Shown: positions 60,030-64,000 of the stretch, one piece after another | How positions within the stretch are numbered: the stretch's first letter is position 1 | Layout of the letters: each line of letters opens with the position of its first letter | Assembly: GCF_000430025.1 (NCBI RefSeq) | Contig: NZ_KE387022.1 | Coordinates: 20,474-84,473, forward strand | Direction: 5' to 3' | DNA from: Flavobacterium suncheonense GH29-5 = DSM 17707 | GTDB lineage: Bacteria > Bacteroidota > Bacteroidia > Flavobacteriales > Flavobacteriaceae | Length of the DNA stretch: 64,000 nucleotides | The notes under the pieces: generated by a model | Database searches by the model: none | What the model saw: only the letters and a program-made list of their open reading frames with translations | Told to the model about the DNA's origin: nothing | Made by a program: the position numbers and the translations under genes

Positions 60030-61445
60030 ATGAAAATAGAACAAATTTATACCGGATGTATCGCTCACGCCGCCTATTATATCGAAAATAACGGAGAAGC
60101 GGCTATATTCGACCCTTTACGCGAAGTTCAGCCTTATATTGACAAAGCGACTAAAGACAATGCGGTGATCAAATACATTTTTGAAACGCATTTTCACGCC
60201 GATTTCGTTTCCGGGCACTTGGATTTAGCAAAAAAAACCGGAGCTAAAATTGTATATGGTCCAACCGCAAAACCGAATTTCGAAGCGATTATAGCCGAAG
60301 ACAATCAGGAGTTTAAAATCGGGAATGTTACGATTAAAGCGATTCACACTCCCGGACATACCTTGGAAAGCACAACATATCTTGTTACCGATGAAAACGG
60401 AAAAGAACACGGCATTATCACGGGCGATACTTTATTTATCGGTGATGTAGGAAGACCGGATTTGGCCCAGAAAATTGCTTCCGATTTAACACAAGAGAAA
60501 TTAGCCGGATTGCTGTACGATTCACTTCGCACGAAAATTATGCCGTTATCCGACGATTTAATCGTGTATCCGAACCACGGAGCCGGAAGTGCCTGCGGAA
60601 AAAACATGAGTAAAGAAACCACCGATACTTTGGGCAACCAGAAAAAGGTGAATTACGCTTTACGTGCCGATATGACCAAAGAAGAATTCATTACCGAATT
60701 ATTGGACGGATTGGGAGCTCCACCAGCCTATTTCCCTCAGAATGTGATGATGAACATTCAGGGATACGAAAGTCTGGACACGGTTTTAGACAAAGGAAAA
60801 AAAGCACTGGAACCAAAAGAATTTGAAACGGTTGCCAACGAAGCCGAAGCTTTGGTTTTGGATGTTCGCCATCAGGATGCATATGTAAAAGAACACGTTC
60901 CGGGTTCGATTTTCATCGGATTGGACGGTAACTTCGCTCCTTGGGTAGGCGCTTTGATTATGGATGTTAAACAACCTATTTTATTAATTACCGCCGAAGG
61001 TCGTGAAGAAGAAACCATTACCCGTTTAGCGCGCGTAGGATTCGACAATTGCTTAGGTTATTTAAAAGGCGGAATCGACGCCTGGAAAGCAGCCGGTTTT
61101 GAAGTTGACAGTATAAAATCGATTTCTCCGGAGCAATTTGCAGCCGAAAAAGACCAGACCCAACTCCCTGTTGTAGATTCCAGAAAGCCTGGTGAATTTT
61201 CAGCAGAACACGTTGAGAATGCCATCAATATTCCTTTGGATTTTGTAAACAGTCAGCTTTCGGAAGTTCCTAAAAATGATGATTTTTACATTCACTGTGC
61301 CGGCGGTTACCGTTCGGTAATTATGGCTTCCATCTTAAAAGCCCGAGGCTATCACAACATGATTAATGTGGAAAAAGGAATTGCCGGAATCCGAAACGCC
61401 GGAGTACCGCTTACGAAGTTCGTCTGTCCGTCTACAGCAAAATAA
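60030..61445 (+). CDS. persulfide dioxygenase-like MBL hydrolase with two rhodanese domains
   Basis: A 471-residue fusion. Residues about 1-240 are a metallo-beta-lactamase-fold domain with THFHADFVSGH and later GDTLFIGDVGRPDLAQK, typical of iron persulfide dioxygenases. Two rhodanese domains follow. The first (ALVLDVRHQDAYVKEHVPGS) has no Cys in its active loop (ITAEGREEE), so it is inactive. The second (VVDSRKPGEFSAEHVENAIN) has the catalytic Cys in HCAGGYRS. It would oxidise persulfide to sulfite, which the neighbouring TauE-like protein could export. The ATG at 60030 is chosen over an upstream TTG. Confidence 0.9.
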   Translation: MKIEQIYTGCIAHAAYYIENNGEAAIFDPLREVQPYIDKATKDNAVIKYIFETHFHADFVSGHLDLAKKTGAKIVYGPTAKPNFEAIIAEDNQEFKIGNVTIKAIHTPGHTLESTTYLVTDENGKEHGIITGDTLFIGDVGRPDLAQKIASDLTQEKLAGLLYDSLRTKIMPLSDDLIVYPNHGAGSACGKNMSKETTDTLGNQKKVNYALRADMTKEEFITELLDGLGAPPAYFPQNVMMNIQGYESLDTVLDKGKKALEPKEFETVANEAEALVLDVRHQDAYVKEHVPGSIFIGLDGNFAPWVGALIMDVKQPILLITAEGREEETITRLARVGFDNCLGYLKGGIDAWKAAGFEVDSIKSISPEQFAAEKDQTQLPVVDSRKPGEFSAEHVENAINIPLDFVNSQLSEVPKNDDFYIHCAGGYRSVIMASILKARGYHNMINVEKGIAGIRNAGVPLTKFVCPSTAK

Positions 61446-61447
61446 TT

Positions 61448-61476
61448 AAAATCAGGCCTTAGCGCCTGATTTTTTA
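61448..61476 (+). terminator. rho-independent terminator of the sulfur operon
   Basis: AAATCAGGC and GCCTGATTT form a stem around CTTAGC with a T run, just after the stop. Confidence 0.85.
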
Positions 61477-61535
61477 TTAATAAACACTAACAAAAAATTA
61501 GCAGCCGGCTTTTCAAATAGATGATTATTTTTAAA

Positions 61536-61543
61536 TACTTTTG
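61536..61543 (+). promoter_or_regulatory. -7 box of the TlpA-like gene
   Basis: TACTTTTG lies 23 bp before the ATG at 61567; followed by GCACGACAAAC. The -33 box is not convincing. Confidence 0.45.
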
Positions 61544-61566
61544 CACGACAAACAAATAAACTTAAA

Positions 61567-62739
61567 ATGAAATCGAAAATTCACAAATACCAAAACAAAT
61601 TCTTAACAATGAGTAATAAATTTCTTGTATTGGCCGCATTATCTGTTTTAGCCTCTTGCAGCAAAATCGGCGATAATGAATTCGTAATTAACGGAACTGC
61701 CGAAGGTGTTGAAAACGGAAAAATGGCTATTCTTCAGGTTCAGGACGAGATGGGAGTTTTACCAAAAGACACTGTAAAAATTGAAAACGGTAAATTCGAA
61801 TTAAAAGGCAGTTATCCTGATGGTCCTGAGATTGCTTTTATAATGATTGAAGGAGTTAACAACGGAATGGTTCCGTTTATTTTTGAGAATGGTGAAATTA
61901 ATATCATCGTAGATAAAGACACTATCCAAAAATCAAAAATTGGAGGAACAGAAAACAATGAAAAATTTCAGAAATACAACGAAGAAACCAGTCCGATATT
62001 TAAAAGAATGGTTGCTTTTCAAAAAGCCAATCAACAAAAATTCATCGATGCCAGCAAATCAGGCGACATGAAAACGGTTGAAGCATTAAGAGAAGAAAAT
62101 GCTGTTTTTCAAAAAGAAATGGACAAACTATCTGAAAAATTTATTGAGCAAAATCCAAATGCCTTCCTGTCTGCTTTATTACTTGAAAATTTTATCGGCA
62201 GACAAAGCTTAGACCCTAAAAAAGTTAAAGATTACTTTAACACACTTACCACCGACATCCAAAAAACCAAAAGCGGAAAACGTGTTGGAGAATTTGTAAA
62301 AGCACTAAATAGCGTCGCTACAATCGGAAATAATGCTCCGGACTTCTCAGCACCAAACCCTGAAGGAAAAACAGTTTCCTTAAAAGAATCCCTGGGAAAA
62401 GTAACCATTATCGATTTCTGGGCTTCCTGGTGTGGTCCTTGCCGTGCTGAAAACCCTAATGTAGTTGCTCTTTACAACGAGTTCCAAGCAAAAGGATTAA
62501 ACATTATCGGTGTTTCTTTAGATAAAGACGCTGCAAAATGGAAAGAAGCCATTGCTAAAGATCAATTAACCTGGACACATATCTCCAATTTAAAACACTG
62601 GGAAGATCCGATTGCAAAACAATATGGTGTACAATCCATTCCGGCTACTTTCATTTTGGATGCGAGCGGAAAAATCGTTGCAAAAGACTTAAGAGGTGCA
62701 GAATTGAAAGCAAAAGTGGCCGAATTATTAGCCAAATAA
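61567..62739 (+). CDS. TlpA/ResA-like thioredoxin lipoprotein with DUF4369
   Basis: A 390-residue exported protein. A lipobox VLASC occurs at residue 31 if translation starts at 61567, or at residue 17 from the ATG at 61609, which gives a more usual signal peptide; both starts are possible. Residues about 40-130 fit the DUF4369 domain (FVINGTAEGVENGKMAILQV). A helical linker follows, then a thioredoxin fold with the redox motif WASWCGPCRAENP near residue 293 and cis-Pro region IPATFILDASGKI. It is probably a periplasmic or outer-membrane thiol-disulfide oxidoreductase. Confidence 0.9.
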   Translation: MKSKIHKYQNKFLTMSNKFLVLAALSVLASCSKIGDNEFVINGTAEGVENGKMAILQVQDEMGVLPKDTVKIENGKFELKGSYPDGPEIAFIMIEGVNNGMVPFIFENGEINIIVDKDTIQKSKIGGTENNEKFQKYNEETSPIFKRMVAFQKANQQKFIDASKSGDMKTVEALREENAVFQKEMDKLSEKFIEQNPNAFLSALLLENFIGRQSLDPKKVKDYFNTLTTDIQKTKSGKRVGEFVKALNSVATIGNNAPDFSAPNPEGKTVSLKESLGKVTIIDFWASWCGPCRAENPNVVALYNEFQAKGLNIIGVSLDKDAAKWKEAIAKDQLTWTHISNLKHWEDPIAKQYGVQSIPATFILDASGKIVAKDLRGAELKAKVAELLAK

Positions 62740-62763
62740 GCTTCAAAACAAACCATAGCTTAT

Positions 62764-62787
62764 AAAATCTCCTTCGGGGGATTTTTT
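62764..62787 (+). terminator. rho-independent terminator
   Basis: AAATCTCC and GGGGATTT form a short stem around TTCG with a T run, after the TlpA-like gene. Confidence 0.75.
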
Positions 62788-62844
62788 TATTTTATTCACT
62801 TCCAAGGCGTTAAAAAAAACTTTCAAATTATCTTTATTTTACAC

Positions 62845-62874
62845 TTGCATAACGAAAAAACAGTTCTATATTTG
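62845..62874 (+). promoter_or_regulatory. tRNA-Tyr promoter
   Basis: TTG at 62845-62847, a 19-bp spacer, and TATATTTG at 62867-62874 match the Bacteroidota consensus perfectly, 25 bp before the tRNA. Confidence 0.7.
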
Positions 62875-62899
62875 CAACCGCAATAAGCAATTATGCGTT

Positions 62900-62981
<82 letters not shown>

Positions 62982-62999
62982 CAAATAAAATGAATATGG

Positions 63000-63033
63000 A
63001 AAAAGCACCAAGTTTTACTTGAGTGCTTTTTTT
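63000..63033 (+). terminator. terminator after tRNA-Tyr
   Basis: AAAAGCACCAAGT and ACTTGAGTGCTTTT pair with one bulge and a T run. A half copy of this sequence recurs at 63126-63146. Confidence 0.7.
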
Positions 63034-63207
63034 GTTTCATTTTATTTGAGTAAGGTTCACCTTACTCAGGATCTCGGAGCGAAGCGGAGAAATCCTTATT
63101 CACAAATTAAAGACGATTCCATCAGTTTTACTTGAGTGCTTTTTTGTTTTTATAAACCTGAGTAAAATTCCCTTGCTCAGAATCATGAAATAATCCTGCT
63201 CTAAGCA

Positions 63208-63242
63208 TAAAAAAAGCCCTTAACCTGGTTAAGAGCTTTTTC
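63208..63242 (-). terminator. terminator of the SIMPL gene
   Basis: AAAAAGCCCTTAACC and GGTTAAGAGCTTTTT pair with one mismatch, 22 bp after the minus-strand stop at 63264. Confidence 0.75.
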
Positions 63243-63263
63243 ATTCATCAAACAATCTATTAA

Positions 63264-63950
63264 CTATTCTAAGGCAAAGTTAATCGTCACATTCGCGGTT
63301 ACTTCAATTTCCCCGACTGCTAAAGTTTCTCTTGGCATACCTGCATCAATTTCCACTTTCATGGCCGCATACATCGGTCTTGGATAATAGGTGGATGAGT
63401 TATCGGTAACCAAAAGTGTTTTGCCTACTTTCTGGTTAAGTGCTCCGGCGTAATCCAAGGCTTTGGCTTTAGCATTCTGAACCGCATTTACTCGCGCTTC
63501 CGATTCGTATTGTGCTAATTTTGAGGTTTTGAATTCCACTCCGTGAATCGTATTCACTCCGGCATCTACCAACCCCATCATAACCGCATCGTACTTTGAC
63601 AGATCTTTCAAAGTAATCGAAACCATTTGGGAAGCCTGGTAATAATGCTTCTTCTTCTCATAATCGTAATTCTTAAACAAACTTACCTGCTTGGTCTGAT
63701 AATCTGAGGCTGGGATTTTGGCTCCTTTTAAGTATTTAAGAATGGCGTCGATGGCGACATCGTTTTTCTTCTTCACTTCTGCGGCATCGTTACCGGTATT
63801 TTCAACGCCCACATTGATAATGGCCTGATCGGGCGTTACTTTGATTTTTCCCTCTCCGGAAACAACAATCTGCTGTACTGTTTTCATTTCTTGTGCGTTT
63901 GAAAATGTTGTCATAAACAAGGTTACGGCTATTAAAATTACTTTTCTCAT
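63264..63950 (-). CDS. SIMPL-domain (DUF541) exported protein
   Basis: A 228-residue exported protein. The signal peptide is LIAVTLFMTTFSNA, followed by the SIMPL/DUF541 domain: IVVSGEGKIKVTPDQAIINV, then ENTGNDAAEVKKKNDVAIDA, ARVNAVQNAKAKALDYAGAL and the C-terminal strand IEVTANVTINFALE. Family members form large periplasmic assemblies of uncertain role, linked to envelope stress. It is monocistronic with its own terminator. Confidence 0.9.
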   Translation of the reverse strand: MRKVILIAVTLFMTTFSNAQEMKTVQQIVVSGEGKIKVTPDQAIINVGVENTGNDAAEVKKKNDVAIDAILKYLKGAKIPASDYQTKQVSLFKNYDYEKKKHYYQASQMVSITLKDLSKYDAVMMGLVDAGVNTIHGVEFKTSKLAQYESEARVNAVQNAKAKALDYAGALNQKVGKTLLVTDNSSTYYPRPMYAAMKVEIDAGMPRETLAVGEIEVTANVTINFALE

Positions 63951-64000
63951 ATTTTAAAGTATTAAGTTGTCAGGTACAAATCAAAAGGAATGCCAAACTT

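Overview
The window looks like chromosomal DNA from a member of the Flavobacteriaceae (Bacteroidota), probably Flavobacterium or a close relative. The evidence is the low GC content, weak Shine-Dalgarno signals, promoters of the Bacteroidota type (TTG, 19-20 bp, TAnnTTTG), secreted proteins with type IX secretion (T9SS) C-terminal sorting domains, lipoproteins with an SSC/ASC lipobox followed by acidic residues, a DoxD-DoxA fusion, DUF4494 and a flavobacterial-type glutamate dehydrogenase. One tRNA (Tyr) is present. I see no rRNA, CRISPR array or intact transposase.

Layout. (1) 1-7.6 kb: a decayed polymorphic-toxin immunity cluster. It holds paralogous immunity-like genes, a SUKH-like gene beside a frameshifted toxin remnant, truncated copies and a TetR regulator. 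(2) 8.2-21.9 kb: lipoproteins, large secreted T9SS/surface proteins, a TPR/AraC membrane regulator, DUF4494 and DoxDA. (3) 22.4-34.9 kb: a co-directional defense island made of a type I restriction-modification system (hsdR, RhuM fragments, hsdM, hsdS), an unknown 98-aa gene, an antiphage dCTP-deaminase-like protein (AvcD/DCD type) and McrBC. A convergent XRE regulator follows. (4) 35.6-46.6 kb: an envelope/general-stress block with two CsbD-like genes, two lmo0937-like genes, YtxH, DUF1003, AI-2E permease, an eRF1-like protein, a cupin and twin AraC-type regulators. (5) 46.5-57 kb: a truncated MFS gene with a Crp/Fnr regulator, then mostly housekeeping or conserved-hypothetical genes and an M13 peptidase. 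(6) 57-64 kb: glutamate dehydrogenase, a sulfur-handling operon (Crp/Fnr, TauE, persulfide dioxygenase with two rhodanese domains), a TlpA-like thioredoxin lipoprotein, tRNA-Tyr and a SIMPL protein.

The most interesting signal not explained by gene annotation is a repeated promoter architecture in the stress block. An 11-bp element (about AATTATRCAAC) is repeated with exactly 21-bp periodicity. In five of six instances it is followed 20 bp later by a -7-like box (about nAnCTTTAC). Two AraC-family proteins lie in the same block and are candidate regulators. One of these promoters drives a very short unit that encodes a 27-aa hydrophobic peptide and ends in its own terminator.

Other structure: a 20-bp palindrome overlaps the -33 box of both hsdR and a lipoprotein gene at 8.3 kb. 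A dispersed intergenic element occurs in about five copies, and two of them keep a long inverted repeat through compensating changes. Heptanucleotide CCCTTNT arrays lie beside some of these copies. All functional calls come from reading the sequence without database searches.
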